In this document: one piece after another, positions 25,587 to 34,327 of the stretch | Layout of the letters: each line of letters begins with the position of its first letter | Numbering within the stretch: position 1 is the stretch's first letter | NCBI GenBank assembly: GCA_963837445.1 | Contig: CAWINK010000001.1 | Coordinates: 149,189-213,188, forward strand | Length of the DNA stretch: 64,000 nt | Source: JACVRW01 sp963837445 | GTDB lineage: Bacteria > Actinomycetota > Thermoleophilia > Solirubrobacterales > Thermoleophilaceae | Direction: 5' to 3' | Notes under the pieces: model-generated | What the model was told of the DNA's origin: nothing | Seen by the model: only the letters and a program-made list of their open reading frames with translations | Databases searched by the model: none | Program-made: the position numbers and the translations under genes

Positions 25587-27066
25587 TGGTTGCGGCGGTC
25601 GGGTCCTTTACGCCGTCCATGTCATAGCCCGCGAGCGCTGACTCGACAAGCGCGTCCGCGCGATCGAAGTCGTAGTTCTGGAACATCCGCATCTTCACGA
25701 CGAACGGTGCCCCGGCGTAGAACATCTCGTATTGGACGTGCCGGCTCGCAAACTCTGAGCCAACCAGATCCCAGACGAGCTTTAGCAGCTTGACCCGCTC
25801 GTTGGCCGGCACACCCGGCGACTGCATGTAGGTGCTGAGCGTCGCGAACACGTCCTCGCTCTTCAGGTCTTCGACCGACGACGGAAGCTGTATCAGCCCG
25901 CCGCCGCAGAGCTCGCGAACCATCCCGATCACCTTCGGATAGAGCTCCGACTGCAACGTCATGTTCGTGTACGTCTCCGCCGCGCCCGGCCGAGCCACGC
26001 CGAACTGGTCGACCTTGCAGTTCTGGACGGCGCCATGGACGAGGCCGCCGACCAGACTGGCATACGCGCCGAGCTCTCCCAGGGTCCCCTGAACGGGTGG
26101 CAGGCCAACGACGCCATTCATCTTCGCGACGCGCTGCGCCAGCCCGGTGAGGAAGTCGAGCTTCGTCGAGAACCGGACTTGCGCCTGGTTGTTGCCGAGG
26201 ATGTGGGCGGCGGTCTCCCACCACTGCGCCTGCACCAGGTCGAGGTCGCGGTAAACGAAGACGTTCTCCCATGGGACGAACACGTCGTCGAAGACGACCA
26301 GCGAGTCGGTCTCGTCGAACTGACTCGACAGCGGATAGTCAAAGGTGCTGCTCGCGGCAGCGGCGTAGCCGCGCCGTGAATAGATGCTTACGCCCGGGGT
26401 CGCAACCGGAACCGCCACGGAGATCGCGTAGTTCTCATCGCCCGGACGGAGCGGGAAGATCGTGCTGAGGTGGACGTAATCGGCGAGCGCCATGCCGGTG
26501 CCGAGCATCTGCGCGCCCTGGACGACGATTCCGCCGTCGCGCTCTTCCTTCACGCCGGCATACAGGTGCGGATCGGCCTGCTGATGGGCCGGCTTCGACC
26601 GGTCGATCTGCGGCGGCACGATCACGTAGGCGAGGTAGAGATCCTCCTCGCACATCTTCTTGTGGAAGTTCACGACGTTGTCGGCGTACTCCTGACCAGC
26701 TCGGGCGAACACGCCCGCGTTGCCGGCGAACCCGGCGAAGAACCCGGCCACATGATCAGGGCTGCGACCCATGAGTCCGAACGTCGCCTCGCTCCAGCGA
26801 CGAAGCCCGCGTTGACGCTGCTCGAGATCGGCTTTCGACCTCGGAATCATGTGGGCGACGTTGATCGGAGCTCCGCCGTAAGGGGAGTCCGCGAGCATCG
26901 TGTCGGCGTTCCCCGGGTCGGCCGCAATGTCGTAGAGCCGAGCGATTGACCGCACAGACTGCTTGAACGCGGGGTGTGTCGTTACGTCTTCGACCAGCGC
27001 GCCGTCGATGTAGACGGCTCGCCCGTCCCGCAGTCCGTCAATGTATTCCTGTCCGGTCCGAGGCAT
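25579..27066 (-). CDS. HpaB-type flavin-dependent aromatic monooxygenase
   Basis: This 495-residue protein belongs to the 4-hydroxyphenylacetate 3-monooxygenase (HpaB/PheA/4-hydroxybutyryl-CoA dehydratase) fold. Motifs include the substrate/flavin segment GIVVQGAQMLGTGMALADYV, the DDVFVPWENVFVY stretch and the ELCGGGLIQLPSS motif near the C-terminus. It would hydroxylate a phenolic substrate using reduced flavin supplied by a partner reductase. Reductases are encoded both downstream (23551) and divergently (27227). ATG 27066 is the first gene of the operon running to 18679, behind a TTGACT-N17-TAGTCT promoter. Confidence 0.88.
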   Translation of the reverse strand: MPRTGQEYIDGLRDGRAVYIDGALVEDVTTHPAFKQSVRSIARLYDIAADPGNADTMLADSPYGGAPINVAHMIPRSKADLEQRQRGLRRWSEATFGLMGRSPDHVAGFFAGFAGNAGVFARAGQEYADNVVNFHKKMCEEDLYLAYVIVPPQIDRSKPAHQQADPHLYAGVKEERDGGIVVQGAQMLGTGMALADYVHLSTIFPLRPGDENYAISVAVPVATPGVSIYSRRGYAAAASSTFDYPLSSQFDETDSLVVFDDVFVPWENVFVYRDLDLVQAQWWETAAHILGNNQAQVRFSTKLDFLTGLAQRVAKMNGVVGLPPVQGTLGELGAYASLVGGLVHGAVQNCKVDQFGVARPGAAETYTNMTLQSELYPKVIGMVRELCGGGLIQLPSSVEDLKSEDVFATLSTYMQSPGVPANERVKLLKLVWDLVGSEFASRHVQYEMFYAGAPFVVKMRMFQNYDFDRADALVESALAGYDMDGVKDPTAATSA

Positions 27067-27099
27067 CCTAGAAACGTTTTCCTTCCACTGATTGCAAGA

Positions 27100-27128
27100 A
27101 GACTACACAGATAGCTGACCTAAGTCAA
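27100..27128 (-). promoter_or_regulatory. Promoter for the HpaB-ALDH-ABC operon (TTGACT-N17-TAGTCT)
   Basis: Minus-strand -35 TTGACT (27123-27128), 17-base spacer with GGTCAGCTAT, and -10 TAGTCT (27100-27105), about 34 bases upstream of ATG 27066. The CAGCTA/TAGCTG core is shared with the 18.6-kb and 61.1-kb promoters. Confidence 0.6.
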
Positions 27129-27177
27129 CAGACTCTGAGTTCCCTACTTGAGACCCCGAACAGGCGTCAACAGGTTC

Positions 27178-27187
27178 CTAGATCTAG
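27178..27187. promoter_or_regulatory. Palindrome CTAGATCTAG upstream of flavin reductase-ubiX
   Basis: A perfect 10-bp palindrome lies about 40 bases before the GTG at 27227, followed by AT-rich sequence (TTATATCATG) that could hold the plus-strand -10. Its position fits an operator; the MarR-type regulator at 28300 is the nearest candidate protein. Confidence 0.35.
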
Positions 27188-27226
27188 TACTTATATCATG
27201 TTTCTTTGTCTTATTATCGTCACTGA

Positions 27227-27721
27227 GTGCTCGTGGGAATTGACGAATCGGACCTGACGCAGGCGTTCCGCCTGATCGTCTCCAGCGTCGCGCTGATCAC
27301 GACGACCGGGCCCGACGGCCCGCACGGCTGCACGGGCACAGCCTGGGCGGAGGATCCGAGGTCTCCGTTCGTGGTGACTCCGCTGGATCGCAGCGGGACG
27401 ACGCGCAAGGTGATCGGCGAAGCGGGCGCCTTTTGCGCGAACTTGCTCACGACCGATCAGAGAGAACTCGCACTGCGCTTCGCCCGTGGAGGGGACAGGT
27501 TCGCCGGCACGGCGTACACGCTTGGAGCCTTGGACCTGCCGGTGATAGACAATGTCGCGGTCGCGCTGGAATGTGAGCTCGAGGGCACTTTCGAGTTCGG
27601 CACATACGATCTGCTGGTGGGACGCGTGCGATCGGTGGCCATCGGTGAACACGAACGCTTGCTGACGTTCGCCAATCGGACGTTCGGGAGCCACCGCTCG
27701 CTGGAGGCGCCGGATGCCTGA
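27227..27721 (+). CDS. Second flavin reductase-like protein
   Basis: This 164-residue split-barrel flavin reductase (FLIVSSVALITTTGPDG-like start, GCTGTAWAEDP, GAFCANLLTTDQRELALRFA) is only distantly like the HpaC-type gene at 23551. It could supply reduced FMN either to the divergent HpaB-type monooxygenase or to UbiX, whose gene overlaps it by 8 bases. GTG 27227 is the first start of the frame (GTG also at 27233); no strong ribosome site is visible. Confidence 0.82.
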   Translation: MLVGIDESDLTQAFRLIVSSVALITTTGPDGPHGCTGTAWAEDPRSPFVVTPLDRSGTTRKVIGEAGAFCANLLTTDQRELALRFARGGDRFAGTAYTLGALDLPVIDNVAVALECELEGTFEFGTYDLLVGRVRSVAIGEHERLLTFANRTFGSHRSLEAPDA

Positions 27722-28313
27722 CCGCGTGGTCGTCGCGCTAACGGGCGCTTCTGGCGCGATCTACGGGGTGCGCGCACTCGAGGTTCTGCGCGAGCTGCCG
27801 GACGTCGAGACGCACCTCATCGTGTCGAAGGGCGCACGTGCGACGCTGGCCCTCGAGACGCCGTACCGGCTAGAGGACGTTCAGGCGTTGGCCGATGTCG
27901 TGCACGCAGACACGAACCTCGCTGCACCGATCTCGAGCGGATCGTTCCGCGTGCGCGGGATGCTCATAGCTCCGTGCAGCGTCAAGACGCTTTCTGGCAT
28001 CGCCGTCTGCGATGGCGGCAACCTCGTGGCGCGCGCTGCGGATGTGATGTTGAAGGAGCGGCGACCGCTGGTACTCCTGTTCCGCGAGACGCCCCTGCAT
28101 GCGGGTCATATCAGGATCATGCAACAGGCGACGGAGGCGGGAGCGATCGTAATGCCGCCGGTCCCGGCCTTCTACCACCTGCCCCAGACAATCGACGACA
28201 TCGTCAACCAAACGGTCGGGCGCGCCCTCGACCAGCTCGACCTCGAAAGCGGCATCGTGCGACGTTGGACGGGTACCAGACCGTCAACGACGCCCGGGAT
28301 CAGCGAGGAATAA
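27714..28313 (+). CDS. ubiX: UbiX-family flavin prenyltransferase
   Basis: A 199-residue UbiX homologue that prenylates FMN to give the cofactor of UbiD decarboxylases. It has the complete motif set: TGASGAIYG, ISSGSF, APCSVKTL, RETPLHAGHIRIM and PAFYHLP. ATG 27714 overlaps the flavin reductase stop by 8 bases. Its 3' end overlaps the convergent MarR gene by 14 bases. The UbiD partner is encoded at 28869-30461 on the other strand. Confidence 0.93.
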   Translation: MPDRVVVALTGASGAIYGVRALEVLRELPDVETHLIVSKGARATLALETPYRLEDVQALADVVHADTNLAAPISSGSFRVRGMLIAPCSVKTLSGIAVCDGGNLVARAADVMLKERRPLVLLFRETPLHAGHIRIMQQATEAGAIVMPPVPAFYHLPQTIDDIVNQTVGRALDQLDLESGIVRRWTGTRPSTTPGISEE

Positions 28314-28860
28314 TCGTTTCGAGCTCGCCGACATTTGGCTCGGCGCCGATGTAGAACGCGAAGATGCTGAGCGCAGCGACGCGCTCGTCGTGGCTGAGCT
28401 GCCGCTGGAAATAGCCGACGTGAAGGTGTACCTCCTCGTCGATTTGCGCAAGCAGCTCGCGCGCTTCGCGGGTCGCGCTGAGGTACTTGCTGCGCTTGTC
28501 TTCAGGCGCCGGTGAGCGATCCACCAGTCCGCGGTCCTCGAGGCGCTTCGCAAGGCGCGACGCAAACGCAGGAGCGATATCGAGTCTGTCAGCGAGATCG
28601 ATGACACGCACGGACTGCGGTGCGCCGACGACCTGGATCAGGGCCTGGTGCTCGAGCGGCTCGAGATCGGCCGCTTTTGCCTGTTCGTCGACGATCCGAA
28701 ACACCTTGCGAATTACGTAGCGCGCCTCTGCGACGCCATGGAAGTACCGCTCGAGGGCATGGCCCTCGAGGCGCGCGGCGTGATCGCGGTCGTCGTGGAC
28801 CCAGTTGCGTACGGCGTCGATCACGGCGGGTGCCTTGACAGCGGTTTTCGACTTCGGCAT
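28300..28860 (-). CDS. MarR-family transcriptional regulator
   Basis: A 186-residue winged-helix regulator. The recognition part is VIDLADRLDIAPAFASRLAKRLEDRGLVDRSPAPEDKR with the wing after it; dimerisation helices flank it. Members often sense aromatic acids. Start ATG 28860 lies 8 bases after the UbiD stop; the frame open to 28965 would overlap UbiD and is not used. Position between ubiX and ubiD suggests control of this decarboxylase module. Confidence 0.85.
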   Translation of the reverse strand: MPKSKTAVKAPAVIDAVRNWVHDDRDHAARLEGHALERYFHGVAEARYVIRKVFRIVDEQAKAADLEPLEHQALIQVVGAPQSVRVIDLADRLDIAPAFASRLAKRLEDRGLVDRSPAPEDKRSKYLSATREARELLAQIDEEVHLHVGYFQRQLSHDERVAALSIFAFYIGAEPNVGELETIIPR

Positions 28861-28868
28861 GAGTCCTC

Positions 28869-30461
28869 CTAGCCTTCGTGGCTCACTGGCGCGGTTCGTT
28901 TTCCGGGTTGGAGGTACTCCCCGCGGGTCGCGTGCGCGGCGTCCGCGCGATTTTGGTCGGTCCAAGCCCCCAGCTCGTAGCCGCTCCAGGGCGCCTTCAG
29001 CTCGAGGTCGGGCAAGTCGAGCTCGCCCCAGAGCCGTTGCGCAACCTCCATGTACTCGGGAGCAGGCAGCGAGGTCGGGGGATAGGGGTGCGCGCGCGTC
29101 GCGTCGATCAACATCGCCGACGCATCCGCGCGAACCGGCTCCGCGGGGTCGGCCGGCAACGACGGGTCCAGGCGAGCCAGCCGCGAGTCGAGAATTCGCA
29201 CGTCCTGGCGGGGCTGTGTTCGGAACGCCAGAGCCCAGACCAGGGATTCGAGATCCTCCGGTTCGATGTCGTCATCGACGGCCACGATGATCTTTCCCAT
29301 CGATGGCTCATAGCCGGCCGCCGCGTACAGCGCCTGCCAAGCCTGGCCTGGGCTGGGATCACGCATCCGGATGGCGAACATCATGTTACACGTGGCCATC
29401 TCGTAGAAGCAGACGTCCTGAACCGAGGACAGGTTGCACGACTCGCGCAGGAAGCGGCGGTAGACGTTCTCGAAGCCTATCTTGCGCATCAACGTCGACT
29501 CACTCGGCGGGAACTCACTGATGAACGCCTGGACCACCGGGCGCTTGCGGTGAGTGATGGCCGTGACCTCGAGCCAGGGCGAGATGGTCCCGGGGCCCAT
29601 GAAGCCGCTGGCCTCGCCGAACGGTCCCTCCGGCTCGAGCGCGTTCGGATCCACCACACCCTCGATGACCAGCTCGGCGGTGGCCGGCACCTGCAGATCG
29701 ACCGTCTCGCACTGCACCACCTCGAGCGGGCGCCCCATGAGCCCGCCGGCAATGCCAAGTTCGCTCACACCGTAGGCGACCTTCTGGACGCTCGACAGGG
29801 CGACCGCGGGAACCGCGCCGATGACGATCGCGGCCTCGAGCTTCACGCCGAGCTTCTTCGCCTTCCTCAGCTGAATTGCGATGTGCTGCGACGGCGTATC
29901 CATCTGAAGCCCGATGCGCCGCGGCGCCTTGATCATCCCGCGGTAGACGCCGGCGTTGTAGGTCCCATCCTCGGGGTCCTTGCTGATCCAGGCTCCGGCA
30001 GTGATGAAAGGAGCAGGGTCGAAGCCTGGCGTGGATATCGGGTGCGGGAAGGCATCCGCTCCGCCCCGCGCGTCGAGCTCGCCCGGCTCGGTGATCACGA
30101 CGTCCTTGCATGGACCGGTGTCGACAGTGACCGGCTCGATCGGCTTCGATAGGGCTCGCTGCCATACGGCCCCCACCTCGTCGAGGTGGTCGACTCCGAC
30201 GGCCGCGGTGTACACATCCCGATTCGCGGCGAACGTGGCGATCGCGACCGTCGCGTCGAAGCTACGGCCGCGCCCGTCCGTGATCTGATCGAAGAGGAAG
30301 GCGCGCCGATCGGGTTCCGGAAGTCCGCGGAACTGGAGCCGAACGAGCGGGACCAGTTCCGTGTCCTTGTTGACCGTGGCCGAGACGCGCGTCAGCAGCC
30401 CGCGCCGATCGAGCTCTGAGAGGTAGTCCCGGAGATCGTCGTACGGATACTCCCTGGCCAT
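28869..30461 (-). CDS. UbiD-family prenyl-FMN decarboxylase
   Basis: This 530-residue UbiD-type enzyme would add or remove CO2 on an aromatic or unsaturated acid using prenylated FMN. The catalytic acidic pair is in EPEGPFGEASGF, after an upstream Arg-containing cofactor segment (NAGVYRGM; MDTPSQHIAIQLRKA). ATG 30461 shares its A with the aminotransferase stop. UbiX for the cofactor and a MarR regulator are next to it. Family firm; substrate unknown, and the HpaB-type hydroxylase operon next door suggests a phenolic acid. Confidence 0.92.
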   Translation of the reverse strand: MAREYPYDDLRDYLSELDRRGLLTRVSATVNKDTELVPLVRLQFRGLPEPDRRAFLFDQITDGRGRSFDATVAIATFAANRDVYTAAVGVDHLDEVGAVWQRALSKPIEPVTVDTGPCKDVVITEPGELDARGGADAFPHPISTPGFDPAPFITAGAWISKDPEDGTYNAGVYRGMIKAPRRIGLQMDTPSQHIAIQLRKAKKLGVKLEAAIVIGAVPAVALSSVQKVAYGVSELGIAGGLMGRPLEVVQCETVDLQVPATAELVIEGVVDPNALEPEGPFGEASGFMGPGTISPWLEVTAITHRKRPVVQAFISEFPPSESTLMRKIGFENVYRRFLRESCNLSSVQDVCFYEMATCNMMFAIRMRDPSPGQAWQALYAAAGYEPSMGKIIVAVDDDIEPEDLESLVWALAFRTQPRQDVRILDSRLARLDPSLPADPAEPVRADASAMLIDATRAHPYPPTSLPAPEYMEVAQRLWGELDLPDLELKAPWSGYELGAWTDQNRADAAHATRGEYLQPGKRTAPVSHEG

Positions 30462-31753
30462 CAGGCCAGGCGCTCCAGCTCGAGCTCTATTGCCTCCGCA
30501 AGCTGATCGATCTCCGCCTCCGTGACCACCAAGGGTGGCGACATCACGATGCGGTTCTCCATGCCGCGCACTATTACGCCGTGCTCACGAATCGCCGCGG
30601 CCACGGACACGGCGTCGCCCCCGTTCAGCTCCACTCCCCACATGAGCCCCTCACCCCGGACCTCCGTGACATGGTCGAGCTCCTCCAGCGGCCGGAGGCG
30701 GCTGCCCAGCTGGTTTCCGCGCTCGAGCGTTGCTTCCAGCAGATTCTCGCGCGCGATGATGGCGAGATTCTCCAGCGCGACCGCCGCCCCGACGGGATGG
30801 CCGTTGTAGGTGAAGCCGTGCCGCAGCATCCGGCCGTCGAGGAGCTCCATTGGCCGATCGCCGATGAACACGGCCCCGAATGGGAAGTAGCCGCTCGTGA
30901 TCGCCTTGGCCGTGACCACGAAGTCCGGCCGGACCCCGAATCGCTCGTAGCCGAACCAGTGACCCAAGCGGCCGTACGCCGTGACCACCTCGTCGAGGAT
31001 CAGCAGGATGTCGTGCTCGCGGAGCACGGCCTCGAGACGCGGCCAGTAGTCGTCCGGCGGAGAAATGACTCCGGCAACGCCCATGATCGGCTCACCGATG
31101 AAGGCGGCGATCCTCTCGGGGCCGAGCCGCTCGATCGTCTCGACCAGCTCGTCGATCAGGACGTCCGTCTCCACCCGCCGCGCGTGCGCGCAACTCAGGT
31201 GCACGAAGCCCTCCATCAGCGGAGCGAAGCCCTCCTTCAGCGGCGGCAGCCCGGTCGCGGACAGCGAGGCTCCGGCGCCTGAGCCGTGGTATGCGCCCTG
31301 GCGGCTGAGAATGATGTCTCGCTCGGGCTGGCCGGCGTGATCCCAGGCCAGCCGGGCGAGCTTGATGGCGAACGCGTTGCCTTCGGAGCCGCCACTCGTG
31401 AAATGCACATGGCCGAGACTTGGGTCGGCAAGCTCCGCGAGGCGCGCGGCCAGGCGAATTGACGGCTCGTTCGAGAAGTCCCAGAAGGAGGCGTAGAACT
31501 CCATCTGCCCCATCTGCTCGGTGGCCGCGTGCACGAGCTCCTCACGCCCATGTCCGATCGCGCACTGCCACAGCCCACAGGTCGCATCTAGATACTCGCG
31601 GCCGTCGCTGTCCCATAGCGATGAGCCGCGGGCGCGGGTGACCACCATGGGGTCGACCGGGTGCCCGACCACCTGATGCGGATGAACGATGTGGGATCGG
31701 TCGAGGTGCTGAAGATCCGACGTGCTGTGTGCAGCGGTTCCGGCGGTGGACAA
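30461..31753 (-). CDS. Class III (PLP) omega-aminotransferase
   Basis: A 430-residue aminotransferase with GGSEGNAFAIKLA, the PLP Asp in ILLILDEVVTAYGR, and Schiff-base Lys in VVTAKAITSGYFP; FTYNGHPVGAAVALENL follows. It moves an amino group from an omega-amino or amino acid, most likely to pyruvate or 2-oxoglutarate. The frame begins at TTG 31753, so the start is tentative. It leads the minus operon with UbiD and MarR. Only 86 bases separate it from the divergent SDR gene. Confidence 0.88.
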   Translation of the reverse strand: MSTAGTAAHSTSDLQHLDRSHIVHPHQVVGHPVDPMVVTRARGSSLWDSDGREYLDATCGLWQCAIGHGREELVHAATEQMGQMEFYASFWDFSNEPSIRLAARLAELADPSLGHVHFTSGGSEGNAFAIKLARLAWDHAGQPERDIILSRQGAYHGSGAGASLSATGLPPLKEGFAPLMEGFVHLSCAHARRVETDVLIDELVETIERLGPERIAAFIGEPIMGVAGVISPPDDYWPRLEAVLREHDILLILDEVVTAYGRLGHWFGYERFGVRPDFVVTAKAITSGYFPFGAVFIGDRPMELLDGRMLRHGFTYNGHPVGAAVALENLAIIARENLLEATLERGNQLGSRLRPLEELDHVTEVRGEGLMWGVELNGGDAVSVAAAIREHGVIVRGMENRIVMSPPLVVTEAEIDQLAEAIELELERLA

Positions 31754-31787
31754 TTGAAGACCTCCCGCGCGTCAGGGCGCAAAGAAC

Positions 31788-31816
31788 TTGACCAAAGTAT
31801 GGTATCAGCGTAGGTG
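31788..31816 (+). promoter_or_regulatory. Promoter for the SDR gene (TTGACC-N17-TAGGTG)
   Basis: Plus-strand -35 TTGACC (31788-31793) and -10 TAGGTG (31811-31816) with 17-base spacing, 24 bases before GTG 31840. The spacer contains TATGGTATCAGCGTA. The same 86-base region must also drive the divergent aminotransferase, for which no clean promoter is seen. Confidence 0.5.
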
Positions 31817-31839
31817 ATCGTACGGCAACGAAAACAGGC

Positions 31840-32565
31840 GTGAGCCCCGCGCGCGCGGGCCAGACCGCAGCGGTAACTGGCGCGTCGCGGGGCATCGGGA
31901 AGGCCGTAGCGGAGCGGCTCCACAGCGAGGGCGCAGAGCTCCTCCTCATCGACCGCGACCCGGCCGTGGACGAGCTCGCGGTAGCGCTCGGTGATCGAGC
32001 GACGGCGTTCGTCGCGGATGTGACCGACCCGGCTGCCTGGGGCGCCATCGTCGGCGGGCGCAACGTCGACGTGTTGGTCAATTGCGCCGGGATCCTCGGG
32101 CCCCAGTCCTCGGTCACCGACGTGTCGCTGCCGGACTGGAGGCGAGTGATCGAAGTCAATCTGACGGGCACCTTCATCGCCTCGCAGGCGGTGCTTCCGG
32201 CGATGCTGGAGGCGGGGCGCGGTCACATCGTGAACATGGCCTCGATTGCCGCCAAGGAGCCTCCGCCGGGGCAGAGCGGGTATGCCGCGTCGAAGGCTGG
32301 CGTCATGGCGTTCACGAAGGCTCTCGCGAAGGAGGTTGCGAGGGACGGCGTGACCGTGAATTGCGTTGCCCCCACCATCGTCGAGGGACCGTTCGCCGAG
32401 GCCTTCGAGCCGGCAGCCCTCGAGAAGATCCGGTCGCTGATCCCGATGGGGCGGTTTGCACGCCCGTCCGAGGTAGCGGCCCTGATCGCCTGGATCTGCT
32501 CGCCCGAATGCTCGTTTACGACGGGTTTCTGCTTCGATCTCTCCGGCGGCCGGGCGTCCTGGTGA
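31840..32565 (+). CDS. SDR-family NAD(P) oxidoreductase
   Basis: A 241-residue classical short-chain dehydrogenase. It has the glycine motif VTGASRGIGKA, NCAGILG, the catalytic Ser in NMASIAAKEPPPG and YAASKAG (Tyr-Lys pair); the C-terminus FDLSGGRAS is typical. It would interconvert an alcohol and ketone. Start GTG 31840 with only a weak ribosome site (AACAGG). It converges with the amidase gene at 32582. Confidence 0.88.
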   Translation: MSPARAGQTAAVTGASRGIGKAVAERLHSEGAELLLIDRDPAVDELAVALGDRATAFVADVTDPAAWGAIVGGRNVDVLVNCAGILGPQSSVTDVSLPDWRRVIEVNLTGTFIASQAVLPAMLEAGRGHIVNMASIAAKEPPPGQSGYAASKAGVMAFTKALAKEVARDGVTVNCVAPTIVEGPFAEAFEPAALEKIRSLIPMGRFARPSEVAALIAWICSPECSFTTGFCFDLSGGRASW

Positions 32566-32581
32566 CGCGGAGCCGGCGCGC

Positions 32582-34048
32582 CTACCAGACGTCGCGTGCA
32601 GATGCCACCTCAGCCGAACCGCCAGGAGCGGGACGCCACGGCTCGAAGGCGAGTCGCGCCTCCAGGGCCGCGCCGACGCGGAACACTGTCGCCTCGTCGA
32701 AAGCCGGGCCGACAATCTGCACTCCTACGGGCAGCTTTGCCTCATCCAGCCCGCACGGCAGGACAAGGCCGGGAAGGCCGGCAAGGGAGACCGGAATCAG
32801 AAAGCGGCCGTAGGCAAAGACCACATCTTCGGTGTGTCCGTCGGGATACTCGACGTCGATGAAGATGGGGTGGTCGACAGGCTGCTTTGCGGTGGCCGCG
32901 GTCGCCGGCGTCAGGATTACATCCGCGTCGCGCAACGCGTTACCCCAGTCGGCGATGATCAGCGAGCGCATCTGCTGCGCGCGGATGTAGTCCTTCGCGA
33001 GAATCAGGCTCCCGATCTCCGCCCAGCGCTGAACGTCCTCTCCGAACGCACGCCCCGCCCGCAGGTGATCGTGCTGCAGGGCGGCCTCTTCGGCAATGTC
33101 CAGTACGAAGAACGCGGGCACCGCATACTCGGCATGCGGGAGCTCGACGGGGCGGATCTCGGCGCCCATCTCCTCGAGCGCGGTGATGGCGCCGCGGACA
33201 CTCGACTCGACGCCCGGCTCGAGATGATCGAAGAAGTAGTGCGTCGGAACACCGACCCGCAGACCGGCGACGGCTCCCTCGGCGTTGGCGCGCCCGTTGC
33301 GCGCGTGAGCCGCGAAGTCCGCCACGGGGGCCCTGGAGCTGCGGGGGTCATCGGGGTCATAGCCCGACATCGCCTGGAGGGCCATGGCGGTATCCACCAC
33401 ACTGCGACACAGCGGCCCGACTGCGTCGGTTCCCAGTGACGCCGGGATCACCCCGGAGCAGCTGACGCGTCCGAACGTGGGCCGGATGCCGCAGATCCCG
33501 TTCAGGGCCGCGGGATTTCGGACCGAGCAGCAATTGTCGGTGCCTACCGCCATCGGCGCCTGGCGGGCGGCCACGGCCGCGCCGGAGCCTCCGCTCGATC
33601 CCCCCGTGACCGATAGGCCGTCCCAGGGGTTGCGGGTGGGCGGGCTGGTAGAGCCGAAGGCGAACTCGTGGGTTACCGTCTTGCCGAGGCAGATGCCGCC
33701 GGCGTCACGAATGCGCGATACCACGGTCGCGTCGGAGCTCGGCACGAAGTCCCCGGTAGCGGGGGAGCCGGCCCTCATCGGCCGCCCGGCGACCGCGACC
33801 ACGTCCTTGACCCCGAACCCGACTCCGTGGAGCACGCCATGCGCAGCGCCCTCTCGAAGAGCGCCGTCCGCCCGATCGGCCTGTGCGAGCGCGCCCTCCT
33901 CGTCCACGTCGACCCAGGCGCGGGTCAGGTCACCGCTCTCCCGGATCCAGTCGAGCGTGTCTCGGACGAGCTCCCTCGAGGAGAAGTCTCGGTTGCGCAG
34001 GCCTTCGTAGGCCTCCTCACAGCCAAGCCAGTGCAAACGCTCACTCAT
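32582..34048 (-). CDS. Amidase-signature hydrolase with unusual nucleophile motif
   Basis: This ~488-residue amidase (AtzE/GatA group) has the Lys in GFGVKDVV and the cis-Ser in GGSSGGSGAA. The nucleophile motif is TDNCCSVRNPAA, where the family has TDTGGS-R-PAA: Ser is kept but both glycines are Cys. ATG 34048 overlaps the stop of the small gene upstream by 8 bases and has GGTGAG about 10 bases before it; ATG 34063 is the alternative. It probably forms a complex with the 94-residue GatC/AtzG-like protein. Last gene of the IclR operon. Confidence 0.85.
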   Translation of the reverse strand: MSERLHWLGCEEAYEGLRNRDFSSRELVRDTLDWIRESGDLTRAWVDVDEEGALAQADRADGALREGAAHGVLHGVGFGVKDVVAVAGRPMRAGSPATGDFVPSSDATVVSRIRDAGGICLGKTVTHEFAFGSTSPPTRNPWDGLSVTGGSSGGSGAAVAARQAPMAVGTDNCCSVRNPAALNGICGIRPTFGRVSCSGVIPASLGTDAVGPLCRSVVDTAMALQAMSGYDPDDPRSSRAPVADFAAHARNGRANAEGAVAGLRVGVPTHYFFDHLEPGVESSVRGAITALEEMGAEIRPVELPHAEYAVPAFFVLDIAEEAALQHDHLRAGRAFGEDVQRWAEIGSLILAKDYIRAQQMRSLIIADWGNALRDADVILTPATAATAKQPVDHPIFIDVEYPDGHTEDVVFAYGRFLIPVSLAGLPGLVLPCGLDEAKLPVGVQIVGPAFDEATVFRVGAALEARLAFEPWRPAPGGSAEVASARDVW

Positions 34049-34325
34049 CGCGCGGCTCACCATCCTCGCCTAGGACTCGGAACTTGTTCAGTGCGGTGGG
34101 CTCGTCCCATGCCGGCCGGAACTGCATCGGCCACTGCGTGTAGGAAAAGACCCCGTCCTGGAACCGGAAGGCAAGGGCCAGGTCGGACCAGGACCGGCTC
34201 AGGGCCACAAACTGCTCCAGCCCCTCGGCGATCATGTCCAGCCGGTCGGGCTCGATTGGCACGTCGGCGTACTCGGCGAGACGCCGGACCAGCTCAGCGT
34301 CGACGGGTCCGTCCGAATCAGCCAT
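34041..34325 (-). CDS. Small GatC/AtzG-like protein, likely amidase partner
   Basis: A 94-residue protein, easily missed because it continues a longer open frame that is antisense-like upstream. ATG 34325 is 3 bases after the amidohydrolase stop. The first ~50 residues (VRRLAEYADVPIEPDRLDMIAEGLEQF) look like the helical DUF4089/AtzG/GatC-type subunits that wrap an amidase. Residues 50-94 form an extension rich in aromatics (FSYTQWPMQFRPAWDEP). The overlap with the amidase gene fits a 1:1 complex. Assignment is by size, pattern and context. Confidence 0.6.
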   Translation of the reverse strand: MADSDGPVDAELVRRLAEYADVPIEPDRLDMIAEGLEQFVALSRSWSDLALAFRFQDGVFSYTQWPMQFRPAWDEPTALNKFRVLGEDGEPRDE

Positions 34326-34327
34326 AG

